The notes beneath the pieces are model-generated. The model searched no databases. It saw only the letters and a list, made by a program, of their open reading frames with translations, and was not told the DNA's origin. The position numbers were made by a program, and so were the translations under genes. Below, piece by piece: positions 51,234 through 60,259 of a stretch of DNA of 64,000 nt (its first letter is position 1; every line of letters starts with the position of its first letter). The stretch is from Salinibaculum rarum (GTDB lineage Archaea; Halobacteriota; Halobacteria; Halobacteriales; Haloarculaceae), in NCBI RefSeq assembly GCF_030505615.1, contig NZ_CP129992.1, positions 1,488,001 through 1,552,000 of the forward strand, given 5' to 3'.

Positions 51234-53153
51234 CTACTCCGGACTGTACGCGTCCGTGCCGACCACGTACGTCACTGGTTTCGTCCGCGAATCGGGTCCG
51301 GTCACTTCGATGTAGAACGCACCGTACCCGGGCAGGTCCGTAGTATCACCCGGCGCGCTTTCGAAGAGTGGTTCTATCCCATCGTTACTGAATGGGTTTA
51401 TCGGGGTGTGGAAGGTGACGTTGTTGAGGTTCGTCGCCTGTCCGTCGTTGACGTAGTTTTTGAGGGTCCCGAGCGTGGCGTTCCCGTCACCTCCACCAAC
51501 GTCGGAGACGACGCCAACCAGGTGCGACCCGGTGTCAAGTTTCCACGTTCGGGTGTTTGACGAGTCCGAGAACACGTAGCCGACCCGCGCTTCGTCCCCG
51601 GTGATGTTGAAGTAGTAGCCAGCGCCGACCCGGTTCATGTACGAGGAGTCGACCTGCATCCAGTCGTCCGGATCGGTCTGGTTGTACGCGATGACCGTTC
51701 CTTTACCCGACATCAGAACCTCGTCCGTCGGCTTTGGCGTGCCGCCGAGGTACCAGCCCTTGCTCATACTCTGCACTTCGTGTGCCAGCGTCACCGTAGC
51801 CGAGGTACTGGTGCCATTGATTCGGACGCCGACGTCCTCACCGACTTCGGCCGTCCCGTTGTCCAGTTTCGTCGGGTCGATGGTCGTATCGATGGTCCCG
51901 TCGCTCTCGACTGGGACCGACTCGAACTCCGAGTCGCCGTTGACGAGAATGTCGACCATCCCGACAGTGACCGTGTTGCCATTCCTGTCTTCGATTCCGT
52001 TGGCCGTGACACGAACTGCTCTGTCCTCGACGACGCCGACGAACTTCGTCTCGATAGAGATGCCGTCGACCGACGCCGCAGCGGTGTTTATGATGACCTC
52101 GTCGGAACTGTCCGTAGCGGACAGTCCAAACTCGTCGGTCGCGGTCACGTTAACCGTCCGGTCTCCGTCTGGGACAGTCAGACTCTCGACAGTGAACGTC
52201 TTGTTCCAGTCGTCGCCGCTGGTGTTGTTCAGCGCCAGACTGTCGCTTTTGCCGAACGGACTGGCGTCGACAGTCACCGTCGCGACGCCGCTGGTCGCGT
52301 CGGACGCGGTTACGTTGACTGTCACGTTATCCCCAACCGTGATGTTCTGGCCCGGGTGTGAGACGTCGTCAACGGTCAGGTCCGGGGCTTGGAAGTCGAG
52401 CGTGTAGTCGACTGTTCCGTCGCTGTACGGCGTCGGCTGTGAGGAAGTACCGTCCGTCGAGATTGTCGTTTGGCCGACACTGTCGTTTGCCCGCACGGCG
52501 ACAGTGTAGGTACCGTTCTCCTCGGGAGCATCGTACTCCCAAACGTCACCGTCCTCGGTGGCATTGACCCACGCCTCGCCGTCTTCCCATGTGCTTCCCG
52601 TCCAGTTATACCCGGTCGAGTTTTCGATTCTAAACTGAACGTCGGCGACGGCGACGTTGTCTGTCACGTTCGCCGCGAGCGTCGGCGCGTCGGTCACCTC
52701 TGCACCGTCTTTTGGTGCGGTAATCTCGACCGTCGGTGACTCCGTGTCGACTGTCAACTGCGTTGCGTCACTTATCGCGGTACTCCCGTCACTGGCTTCC
52801 ACGAGGAGCTGCACGTTGTAGCTCCCGTTGGCCGTCGGGACGGTGACGTTTTCCGATGTGTTACCTTCAGCGACACTTACACTCTCGACAGTTTCGCTGG
52901 TTTCCCTGTCGTTGAACTGTATCGTCGCCGACTGGACGTCAGCTGTCCCTCCATCGACCGTCGCGTTGTAGGTGACGTTGATCTTGTCCCCGCCTGCGAC
53001 GGTGGTCTCGTTGACATCGTGGATTATGGCTGTCGGCTCGTTTCCTGCTGCACTTACCGGGACGATAGCGCTCGTCATCGCCAGCACTGACCCGACCATC
53101 AGTGCCGCGAGTACGACCGCCCGCAGTCTCCCGCTGCTCTCCGTGCTGTACAT
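51234..53153 (-). CDS. Exported surface protein with Ig-like domains
   Basis: 639 residues from ATG at 53153. RLRAVVLAALMVGSVLAMTS is a haloarchaeal signal sequence. It is followed by Ig-like modules rich in Asp, Thr and Val (for example VTYNATVDGG, VEITAPKDGAEVTD) with many Asn-x-Ser/Thr sites for N-glycosylation. The C-terminus has no obvious membrane helix, so it may be secreted or held by the S-layer. An AT-rich tract at about 53257-53290 upstream is the likely promoter. Confidence 0.75.
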   Translation of the reverse strand: MYSTESSGRLRAVVLAALMVGSVLAMTSAIVPVSAAGNEPTAIIHDVNETTVAGGDKINVTYNATVDGGTADVQSATIQFNDRETSETVESVSVAEGNTSENVTVPTANGSYNVQLLVEASDGSTAISDATQLTVDTESPTVEITAPKDGAEVTDAPTLAANVTDNVAVADVQFRIENSTGYNWTGSTWEDGEAWVNATEDGDVWEYDAPEENGTYTVAVRANDSVGQTTISTDGTSSQPTPYSDGTVDYTLDFQAPDLTVDDVSHPGQNITVGDNVTVNVTASDATSGVATVTVDASPFGKSDSLALNNTSGDDWNKTFTVESLTVPDGDRTVNVTATDEFGLSATDSSDEVIINTAAASVDGISIETKFVGVVEDRAVRVTANGIEDRNGNTVTVGMVDILVNGDSEFESVPVESDGTIDTTIDPTKLDNGTAEVGEDVGVRINGTSTSATVTLAHEVQSMSKGWYLGGTPKPTDEVLMSGKGTVIAYNQTDPDDWMQVDSSYMNRVGAGYYFNITGDEARVGYVFSDSSNTRTWKLDTGSHLVGVVSDVGGGDGNATLGTLKNYVNDGQATNLNNVTFHTPINPFSNDGIEPLFESAPGDTTDLPGYGAFYIEVTGPDSRTKPVTYVVGTDAYSPE

Positions 53154-53419
53154 CACAATCCCTCCCGTCTTGACACGCGGCGTCCTCTCGCAGGAGCGTC
53201 ACCGCTCTCCCGTCGGCGGCGCGCCACGGCGTGCGCTGGACACTCGGACGATTCCATATTTTAATTAAAAAGCAACTACTTGATAAATAATCCGGACCTA
53301 TTTCAACCTCTGAAAACGCCTGCGACCGATTCCGACCGCCTTCTCCCGCTGTGGGTCTCACCCGAGCGGACTCTCGTTCTGGCGGGATGTTTTATGTTGC
53401 CTGTCAACGAACCCCATAC
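53154..53419. promoter_or_regulatory. Divergent intergenic with AT-rich tract
   Basis: The tract around 53257-53290 (TTTTAATTAAAAAG and GATAAATAAT) is the most AT-rich stretch of the core part and can hold promoters for both the surface-protein gene (left) and the aminotransferase gene (right). No further gene recognised. Confidence 0.35.
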
Positions 53420-54760
53420 ATGGACCGGGACAGCGTCGAGCCACAGGTGTCGGGATTTCCGGGCGAGGGCGCGAAACGCTTCGTCGAGTATCACCACGAC
53501 GTTGCCGCGCCGAGTACCTACGTCTACGACTTCGTCTGGGACCACACCGCACCGGCTATCGGTCCGTTCTGTACCGACGTGGACGGGAACGTTTTGCTGG
53601 ACTTTACGGGCCACGTCGGCGCGATGCCGCTTGGCTACAATAACCCGAAGATTCTGGACCCGCTGGAATCGTTCGACCTCGTCGACCCGCTGAAAATCGC
53701 CGGGCAGGACTTTTACGTCCGCGCAGGTAGTGACCTCGAACGCGACCCCGAGATTCCCGGCCCGGCGGGACTGATGGACCGACTCACCGACATCTCCAGC
53801 CACTACGGGATGGACACGGTTTTCCTCTCGAACACCGGTGCGGAGGCCGTCGAGAACGCCATCAAGATTGCTTACGACCACACGGCCGGAAAGTACGCCA
53901 TCACCACCGAAGGGGCATTCCACGGGCGGACGCTCGGAGCGCTCTCGCTCAACCGCTCGAAGGGGGTCTACCGCCGGAAGTTTCCCGAGATTGCCGGCGT
54001 CCACGAGACGCCGTTCTGTACCGACCGCTCCTGTCGGCCCGACAGCTGTGACTGTGGCTTCTTCCACGGCGGTTCTTCGTGGCTTCGCGAGATGCTCGCC
54101 GACGGGTCGGGGGCTGTCGACGCAGACGAAGTGGCGTATCTCATCCTCGAACCAGTCCAGGGCGAGGGCGGGTATCGCTTTCCCAGCGACGCGTTCATGG
54201 ACGAAATCGACGCACTCACCACAACCCACGACATCCCGCTGGTCGTCGACGAGGTCCAGTCCGGACTCGGGAGAACTGGAAAGATGTGGGCCAGCGACCA
54301 CTACGCCATCGAACCGGACGTCATCGCCAGCGCGAAGGCGCTTCGCGTGGGTGCGACCATCGCCCGCGAGGAGGTGTTCCCCGACGAGAAGAGTCGCCTC
54401 TCCTCGACGTGGGGGGCAGGCGATATTCTCGGTGCGGCACAGGGCGCGCTGACCATCGACGCCATTCGCGAGTACGATTTGCTCGACAACGTCACCGAAC
54501 GGGGCGAGCAGGCCAAAACGCTCCTCCGCGGGGCCGAATTGCCGGGTGCGGTCGACGTGCGGGGTAAGGGGCTGATGCTCGCGGTCGAGTGGGAGTCGAC
54601 GGACCGTCGCGATGCCGTCATGGAGGCCGCACTCGCCGAGGGACTGCTCACGATGGCTTGTGGCACGAAGACGATGCGGCTGCTGCCGCCCCTGGACGCC
54701 ACCGAGCGCGAAATCCGACTCGGCGTAGAGTTGCTCGGTGTGGCTGCAGACGCCGCGTAA
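53420..54760 (+). CDS. Class III PLP-dependent aminotransferase
   Basis: 446 residues from ATG at 53420. SNTGAEAVENAIKIAYD, GAFHGRTLGALSL, VVDEVQSGLGRTGK and ASAKALR (probable PLP lysine) are class III signatures like GabT and ornithine aminotransferase. A Cys-rich insert, FCTDRSCRPDSCDCGFF (about 196-212), is an unusual addition, perhaps a metal site. Substrate could be GABA, a diamine or lysine; the sequence does not decide. Confidence 0.87.
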   Translation: MDRDSVEPQVSGFPGEGAKRFVEYHHDVAAPSTYVYDFVWDHTAPAIGPFCTDVDGNVLLDFTGHVGAMPLGYNNPKILDPLESFDLVDPLKIAGQDFYVRAGSDLERDPEIPGPAGLMDRLTDISSHYGMDTVFLSNTGAEAVENAIKIAYDHTAGKYAITTEGAFHGRTLGALSLNRSKGVYRRKFPEIAGVHETPFCTDRSCRPDSCDCGFFHGGSSWLREMLADGSGAVDADEVAYLILEPVQGEGGYRFPSDAFMDEIDALTTTHDIPLVVDEVQSGLGRTGKMWASDHYAIEPDVIASAKALRVGATIAREEVFPDEKSRLSSTWGAGDILGAAQGALTIDAIREYDLLDNVTERGEQAKTLLRGAELPGAVDVRGKGLMLAVEWESTDRRDAVMEAALAEGLLTMACGTKTMRLLPPLDATEREIRLGVELLGVAADAA

Positions 54761-54794
54761 GCTCACTCGCCGTCACACACGACAGAGTGGCCGC

Positions 54795-55124
54795 TCAGAA
54801 CTGGTATCGCCGGTCGTCGTTTTGCTGTGGCTGGGGGAACTGGTTGCCGCCGGTCATCTCTTCGAACGTCATCCCCGAGAGGTACTCGTCGTACGTGGCA
54901 TCGTACTGGCTGCGGAGGTGAAAGTCCAGATTTCCGGTCTCGACGGCCGACTGAAAGAGCATGTGGACGGCCCGGCGCAAGAGTTCGTCGGTGTCGTCTG
55001 GCTCCAGTGCCGTGGTGAGCATCGCCAGTTCGTTTCGTGTCTCCCGGTCGAGGTCGACGGACAACTGTTCGCCCAGGTCCGAGTACTGCGATTCTACGTC
55101 CTCAGTCAGGTCGTCGAGGCTCAT
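54795..55124 (-). CDS. Small acidic haloarchaeal protein, unknown
   Basis: 109 residues from ATG at 55124. Helical, acidic, with DLDRETRNELAMLTTALEPD and a Gln/Asn-rich tail (FPQPQQNDDRRYQF). No known family is recognised. It is transcribed alone and converges on the aminotransferase gene. Confidence 0.6.
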   Translation of the reverse strand: MSLDDLTEDVESQYSDLGEQLSVDLDRETRNELAMLTTALEPDDTDELLRRAVHMLFQSAVETGNLDFHLRSQYDATYDEYLSGMTFEEMTGGNQFPQPQQNDDRRYQF

Positions 55125-55283
55125 ACCACACCATACCCAGGCACGAGGATACCGGTTTCGACTCTCCAGCGGACAGTGGAGGCGGCCGCTTCTCGACTCG
55201 CTCACCAGATATGAAAGTCCAATCGCAAATTATGCGCTTCGCGAAAAGCTTAATTACTTTTATCGCTACATTATGGACGTACG

Positions 55284-55367
55284 ATGAGTAAAAAACGAAA
55301 AAACAGCACAATAAAATCAGAAATTCCCTCGAACATGTCGGTCCCGGGACCGGCGGAGACGCGATGA
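55284..55367 (+). CDS. Possible 27-residue ORF coupled to the next gene
   Basis: ATG at 55284 opens 27 codons of a basic peptide (MSKKRKNSTIKSEIPS...) whose stop overlaps the ATG of the small zinc protein by ATGA. Coupling makes it a leader peptide or a true small protein. The AT-rich region before it (about 55245-55275) can hold a promoter. Confidence 0.4.
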   Translation: MSKKRKNSTIKSEIPSNMSVPGPAETR

Positions 55368-55507
55368 GGCTGGACCCGTACTCGCCGTCTTCGGAACGCC
55401 TCTACGAGTGTCAGTCCTGTGGGGAGCGGGACCGCTGTGAGACACATGCGTGTCGCTGTCGGGCGTGTGGCGGCCAGATGAAGAACCTCTCCGTCCCGCG
55501 AGAGTGA
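55364..55507 (+). CDS. Rubrerythrin-like mini-protein, zinc ribbon
   Basis: 47 residues, below common ORF cut-offs. YECQSCGERDRCETHACRCRACG contains two CxxC-type pairs and an extra Cys-rich turn, typical of the short 'rubrerythrin-like domain' proteins of haloarchaea. The start overlaps the 27-codon ORF upstream. A metal-binding role is likely; function unknown. The longer motif is at residues 15-37. Confidence 0.7.
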   Translation: MRLDPYSPSSERLYECQSCGERDRCETHACRCRACGGQMKNLSVPRE

Positions 55508-55550
55508 AGCCTCCGTAGTTTTTCGCCGATGCTGGTGTCGGTGAGGCCGG

Positions 55551-56006
55551 CTAGAAATCGGGGAGGTCGTCGGGCGCCTCGTACTCCGTCTCCCAGTCGA
55601 TGTACTCGTCTTTGAGCACCTCACAGACAATCTGTCCCAGTTCGGTCAGTCCGGCGTTGATGCCGGAGACGGTCCCCCACGACTCGATGTCAGGGTGCAG
55701 GTCCCGTTCCTTCCAGTCTTCGGGCAGTCCCGGCGCGTGATAGCCGACTCTGTCGGCGTGTGAATCCCAGAAGAAGTCGAACTGGCGGAGTAGTTCGAGG
55801 TCCAGAACAATCCCGAAGTCGGTCTCGTCCATATCAGTGCGTTCGGTCCACTCCTCGAAGGCCCGTTCCCAGGCACCGTCCCGGAGGAACGCTTCGAGTT
55901 CGTCGCGGCGATAGTCTGTATCGCCGACGACGTCGGCGTCCTCGTACTCGTTGGGGTTCATCTCCTGTAGCTCCGGCGGGTCGGGCGTTTCGACGTCGAG
56001 GGTCAT
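55551..56006 (-). CDS. Acidic haloarchaeal protein, unknown function
   Basis: 151 residues. Very acidic, with DTDYRRDELEAFLRDGAWER and FDFFWDSHADRVGYHAPG as its clearest stretches. No catalytic motif or known domain is recognised. Single gene on the minus strand next to a thioesterase gene. Composition and codon use agree with a real haloarchaeal gene. Confidence 0.65.
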   Translation of the reverse strand: MTLDVETPDPPELQEMNPNEYEDADVVGDTDYRRDELEAFLRDGAWERAFEEWTERTDMDETDFGIVLDLELLRQFDFFWDSHADRVGYHAPGLPEDWKERDLHPDIESWGTVSGINAGLTELGQIVCEVLKDEYIDWETEYEAPDDLPDF

Positions 56007-56084
56007 AGTCCTATATCGGCGCTCTCGGGGATAAGTCTAGTCGCCACGCCCTGTCCCCACGCCGGCATCGGTCGGTTCGTGGCG

Positions 56085-56516
56085 CTACTCGTCGCGTGCG
56101 GCCTGGTGGAGGCGCTTCCCTTCCTCGGTCTCGACGGTCAGGTCGGGGACAGTGACCGTGTCGCCGTCGTCGCCGACAGCGACGGAGACACAGACGGCCT
56201 CGGTCGCGAGGTCGCGCTCGCCGGTGTGGCGGTCCTCGTCGTAGCCACGGACCTTGGCGGTGACACTCGATTCGCCGGCCTCGGAGACGTACGCGTCGAA
56301 GAGTGCAATCGACCCCTGCGGAATCGGCCGGTGGAACTTCACATCGTCGACGGCGACGGTGACGGTATCAGTGCCCGCAAACCGCATCGCGCTCATCGCG
56401 CCGACCTGCTCCATCCACTTCAGCAGGTCGCCACCGTGGGCCGTCTCGATGGCGTTTGACTGGCCCGGAAAGATATAGCGTCGCGTCTCGACTTTGGTCT
56501 CCAGTAGCGTCGGCAT
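56085..56516 (-). CDS. Acyl-CoA thioesterase, hot-dog fold
   Basis: 143 residues from ATG at 56516. PGQSNAIETAHGGDLLKWME and VDDVKFHRPIPQGSIALF are the typical acyl-CoA thioesterase (YciA/BACH-like) stretches with the catalytic Asn/Asp and hydrophobic acyl pocket. It hydrolyses acyl-CoA; chain length unknown. A GTG two codons upstream is an alternative start. Confidence 0.87.
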   Translation of the reverse strand: MPTLLETKVETRRYIFPGQSNAIETAHGGDLLKWMEQVGAMSAMRFAGTDTVTVAVDDVKFHRPIPQGSIALFDAYVSEAGESSVTAKVRGYDEDRHTGERDLATEAVCVSVAVGDDGDTVTVPDLTVETEEGKRLHQAARDE

Positions 56517-56553
56517 ATCCACCCGTTCGTCTGGCAGCGGGTTGTGTGTACCG

Positions 56554-56829
56554 TTACGGGGAGACGTACTGGGCTTCCCAGTCCTGCCGGGCGTCTATCT
56601 CGCGGTCCCCACGTTTGGTCAGGTGGTAGCTGTTCGTCCGGCGGTCCTTCTCGCCTTTCTCGACGAGTCCCTTCTCGACGAGTTCGTCGAGATTCGGGTA
56701 CAGTCGGCCGTGATTGACCTCGCTTTCGTAGTACTGTTCGAGTTCCTCCTTGATTGCGAGCCCGTGTGGCTCGTCGAGGCCCGCAATGACTACCAGAAGG
56801 TCTCGCTGAAATCCGGTCAAGTCGTACAT
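56554..56829 (-). CDS. PadR-family transcription regulator, second copy
   Basis: 91 residues from ATG at 56829 (MYDLTGFQRDLLVVIAG). Nearly the same as the gene at 48427-48702 through the helix-turn-helix (NHGRLYPNLDELVEKGLVE) and differing mainly at the C-terminus. It stands alone here. The pair arose by duplication, and the two may control different genes or form mixed dimers. Confidence 0.9.
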   Translation of the reverse strand: MYDLTGFQRDLLVVIAGLDEPHGLAIKEELEQYYESEVNHGRLYPNLDELVEKGLVEKGEKDRRTNSYHLTKRGDREIDARQDWEAQYVSP

Positions 56830-56938
56830 TAGCGGCACATCGAACTCGGCCTATATTAGATTACCTTCTTCTGACCGCCCGCGCGAAGTGGGCTCGGTCC
56901 CGACAAGAGTAAACCGGGCGACTGTGTAGGGCAATCGA

Positions 56939-58510
56939 ATGACTGAGCGCGCGGACGGTGACCCCGTCGGAGCGGCGACGCCGACGCCGCCCGCAGAGCC
57001 GTCGGGGGAAGGTTCCGTCACCGTCGTCGGAACTGCCCACGTCTCGCAGGATAGTGTCGACGAGGTCGAGGAGACCATCGAGCGCGAACGCCCCGACGTG
57101 GTCGCGGTCGAACTCGACGAGAACCGCTACAAACGGATGCAGGGAGAGACCCCCGAGGACATCGATGCCGGTGACCTCATCAAGGGGAAGACGGTCTACC
57201 AGTTTATCGCCTACTGGCTGCTCTCGTACATCCAGACACGTCTCGGCGAGCAGTTCGATACCGAACCCGGCGCGGACATGAAAGCGGCCGTCGACACCGC
57301 CGAACGGAACGGCATGGGTCTCGCACTGGTCGACCGCGACATCCAGCTGACGATTCAGCGGTTCTGGAAGCGCATGCGCCTGCGCGAGAAATTCACGATG
57401 GCCGGCTCGATGGCGATTATCCTCGGGCCCCCGCTGAGTGTCGGGCTCGGTGTCGGGATGGTTGTCGGCCTCCTGGTTGCGGTCCTCGGACAGGCGTTTG
57501 GCGGCCCCTTCTTCGTCCCGGCCTCGCTGGGTGCCGGCGTCTCACTGCCCGTCCTGGGGACTCTCGCCAGCGTCCTCGTCCCGGTGCTCGATACGCTCGC
57601 ACTCGCGGGGCTGACTACTGTCGTCGTCGGCCTGCCCATCGGACTGTTGTTGACCCGCCTGGCCGACGACGTGGACGGCGAGGAGGAACTCGACATGGGC
57701 AACCTCACCGACGCCGACGTGGTGACCGCGATGATAGAGGAGTTTCGCCGCTTCTCGCCGGGCGGCGCACAGGCGCTTATCGACGAACGGGACGCCTTCA
57801 TCGCGCACCGACTGGTCGCGCTCCGCGAGGCGGGCTACGACGTCGTGGCCGTCGTCGGAGCCGGTCACCGAGAAGGTATCGAGGGGTATCTGGCGAATCC
57901 CGAGACGCTTCCGCCGGCAGAGTCGCTCGTCGGACTCCCCGACAGCGGCCGTCTCGGGCGCATCCTCTACAAGGCCTTTGGCTACCTCTTCACGGTCGGC
58001 TTTCTGGTCTTTTTCATCCTGCTGGCGATGGCCGGCGTCCGCCAGAGCTACCTGCTCGTCCTCTTTGGCGTGTGGTTTCTGGTCAACGGCGTCATCGCCG
58101 CTGGGCTGGCCAAACTCGCGGGGGCACACTGGTCGAGTGCGCTGGTCGGCGGCGGCGTCGCGTGGCTGACGAGCGTCAATCCGTTGCTCGCGCCGGGCTG
58201 GTTTGCCGGCTACGTCGAACTCCGCTATCTCGACGTGAGCGTCGGCGACATCAGCACACTCAACGACCTGCTCTCAGACGAGGAATCGCCCATCATGGAC
58301 ATCGTCAAGCGGATGCGGGAGGTCCCGCTGTTCAGGCTCATCCTCGTCGTCGGGATGACGAACATCGGGAGTTTCATCGCCAGTCTCCTCTTTGCCGCCG
58401 TCCTGTTGCCCCAGCTCTCGGCTGAAGTCGGTGGCGTCTCGGGGCTGGCCGACCAGATGGTCATCGGCGCACGCCGGAGCGCCGAACTCATCTGGGAGGT
58501 GGTGACGTGA
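56939..58510 (+). CDS. TraB/PrgY-family membrane protein
   Basis: 523 residues. The N-terminal domain has GTAHVSQDSVDEVEETIE and the FSPGGAQALIDERDAFIAHR stretch of TraB-type proteins, with GAGHREGIEGYL. Several membrane helices occur in the middle and C-terminal parts (GPPLSVGLGVGMVVGLLVAVL, FLVFFILLAMAGVRQ). Relatives modulate pheromone response in enterococci and have unknown roles in archaea. It overlaps the M50-type protease gene by GTGA, suggesting that they act together. Confidence 0.85.
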   Translation: MTERADGDPVGAATPTPPAEPSGEGSVTVVGTAHVSQDSVDEVEETIERERPDVVAVELDENRYKRMQGETPEDIDAGDLIKGKTVYQFIAYWLLSYIQTRLGEQFDTEPGADMKAAVDTAERNGMGLALVDRDIQLTIQRFWKRMRLREKFTMAGSMAIILGPPLSVGLGVGMVVGLLVAVLGQAFGGPFFVPASLGAGVSLPVLGTLASVLVPVLDTLALAGLTTVVVGLPIGLLLTRLADDVDGEEELDMGNLTDADVVTAMIEEFRRFSPGGAQALIDERDAFIAHRLVALREAGYDVVAVVGAGHREGIEGYLANPETLPPAESLVGLPDSGRLGRILYKAFGYLFTVGFLVFFILLAMAGVRQSYLLVLFGVWFLVNGVIAAGLAKLAGAHWSSALVGGGVAWLTSVNPLLAPGWFAGYVELRYLDVSVGDISTLNDLLSDEESPIMDIVKRMREVPLFRLILVVGMTNIGSFIASLLFAAVLLPQLSAEVGGVSGLADQMVIGARRSAELIWEVVT

Positions 58511-59148
58511 GTACCGTTGCCTACCGAATCGGCGACATCCGGTTCAGCCAGACCGAACTGCGGGACCTGGCGGCAGCGTGGCTCGCACTCGGTGTCGCCT
58601 TCACGCTGTTTTTGAATCCCGGCCACCTGCAGGCGCTCCAGTACGGGCAACTCGATGTCGCTGCACTCGGTCGTGCGTTCGCGCTGAGCATGATAACCGT
58701 CGGCGGCGGCTTTCTCCTCCACGAGTTAGCTCACAAGGTCGCGGCCATCCGCTTTGGGCAGGTGGCGGAGTTTCGCGCTGATTACAGCATGCTCGGGCTG
58801 GCTATCGTGGCTTCGCTGGCGGGCTTTCTCTTTGCCGCGCCCGGCGCGGTCCACCACCGTGGCTACATCACCGACCGGGAGAACGGCCTCATCGCGCTGG
58901 CCGGCCCGCTGACCAACGTCGCGCTCGCGGCGCTGTTTTTCCCGGTCTGGGCCCTGTTCGGTGGCTTCCTCGGCTCGGTCGGCTCGCTCGGTGTCATCAT
59001 CAACCTCCTGCTGGCGGGGTTCAACATGATTCCGTTCGGACCGCTGGACGGCAAGACAGTCCTGCGGTGGAACAAACTCGTCTTCGCGGCCGTCTTCGTG
59101 CCGACGGTCGGTCTGGGAGTGCTCCTGCTGTTCAACGGCTTCTTCTAG
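58507..59148 (+). CDS. Membrane metalloprotease, M50-type
   Basis: 213 residues from GTG at 58507, overlapping the stop of the TraB gene. LLHELAHKV is the HExxH zinc motif, and GPLTNVALA plus FNMIPFGPLDGKT hold the third ligand of site-2 proteases. Four to five membrane helices. It should cut a membrane protein within the bilayer. Coupling to the TraB-like gene suggests a common substrate or regulation. Confidence 0.88.
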   Translation: MSTVAYRIGDIRFSQTELRDLAAAWLALGVAFTLFLNPGHLQALQYGQLDVAALGRAFALSMITVGGGFLLHELAHKVAAIRFGQVAEFRADYSMLGLAIVASLAGFLFAAPGAVHHRGYITDRENGLIALAGPLTNVALAALFFPVWALFGGFLGSVGSLGVIINLLLAGFNMIPFGPLDGKTVLRWNKLVFAAVFVPTVGLGVLLLFNGFF

Positions 59149-59193
59149 GCCGCGAGCGATGGGCTTTTGCCGGTCTCTCGCGGATTCCCGACC

Positions 59194-60210
59194 ATGACCG
59201 AGGACGCTGACGGGAGCGACACGGACGGGACCGACGAGGAGGGGCTGACCTACGCCGAGGCCGGCGTCGACATCGAGGACAGCGAGGCCGCAACTGCGGC
59301 GCTTATCGGCGCGGTCGGTGAGTTCGAGGGCGATTACGCCGGACTGGTCGACATCGGCGACCGCTATCTCGCACTCGCCGCCGACGGCGTCGGCACTAAA
59401 CTGCTCGTCGCCGAGGCCATCGACGACTACTCCACCATCGGTATCGACTGCATGGCGATGAACGTCAACGACCTCGTCGCCCAGGGCGTCGAACCCGTCG
59501 CCTTCGTCGACTATCTCGCGGTCGAGGAACCGGACGACGAGACTGCCGAGGAAATCGGCGACGGCCTCAGCGTGGGCGCAGAACGCGCGGGTGTCGCCCT
59601 CATCGGCGGCGAGACGGCGGTGATGCCAGACGTCATCAAGGGACTCGACATCGCCGGGACGTGTGCCGGGCTCGCGCCCAAAGACGCCCTGTTCCCCGGC
59701 GATGCCGAACCCGGCGACGCCATCGTCGGCTGGCCGTCCTCGGGGATTCACTCCAACGGGCTGACCCTCGCCCGCGAGGCCGTGACCCGAAACCACGAGT
59801 ACACGGACCCGTTCCCGCCGAATCCCGACCGGACGATTGCCGAGGAACTGCTCGAACCCACGCGCATCTACACGGACCTACTCGCGACCCTGCGCGCCCA
59901 CGACACCCACGCCGCTGCCCACGTCACCGGCGGTGGCTGGACGAACCTTCCCCGGATGGGCCCACACCGCTACGACATCACCGACCCCTTCGAGGCTCAG
60001 CAGGTCTTCGAGTTCGTACAGCAGGAGGGCAACGTCGACGACGAGGAGATGCACCGGACGTTCAACATGGGCACCGGATTCGTGGCGACGATGCCCGAAT
60101 CGGACGCCGAATCGGTGGTCGAAAGTGAAGAGGATGCGCGGATTATCGGTGAGGTGCAGGAGCCGGAGACTGAGGACGGCGTCGTCGAGATTCGTGGACT
60201 CGAACTGTAA
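59194..60210 (+). CDS. purM: Phosphoribosylformylglycinamidine cyclo-ligase
   Basis: 338 residues from ATG at 59194; the frame begins earlier but this start fits the protein after an acidic N-terminal stretch. It closes the imidazole ring to form AIR in purine synthesis. Signatures are LAADGVGTKLLVAE, CMAMNVNDLVAQG, GLSVGAERAGVALIGGETA, GWPSSGIHSNGLTL and HVTGGGWTNLPR. Typical length; not in an operon with other purine genes here. Confidence 0.96.
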   Translation: MTEDADGSDTDGTDEEGLTYAEAGVDIEDSEAATAALIGAVGEFEGDYAGLVDIGDRYLALAADGVGTKLLVAEAIDDYSTIGIDCMAMNVNDLVAQGVEPVAFVDYLAVEEPDDETAEEIGDGLSVGAERAGVALIGGETAVMPDVIKGLDIAGTCAGLAPKDALFPGDAEPGDAIVGWPSSGIHSNGLTLAREAVTRNHEYTDPFPPNPDRTIAEELLEPTRIYTDLLATLRAHDTHAAAHVTGGGWTNLPRMGPHRYDITDPFEAQQVFEFVQQEGNVDDEEMHRTFNMGTGFVATMPESDAESVVESEEDARIIGEVQEPETEDGVVEIRGLEL

Positions 60211-60259
60211 CCACCATCGAATCGCCAGGATTTAGCGGGGTCCTCGATTAGCGCCGGGC

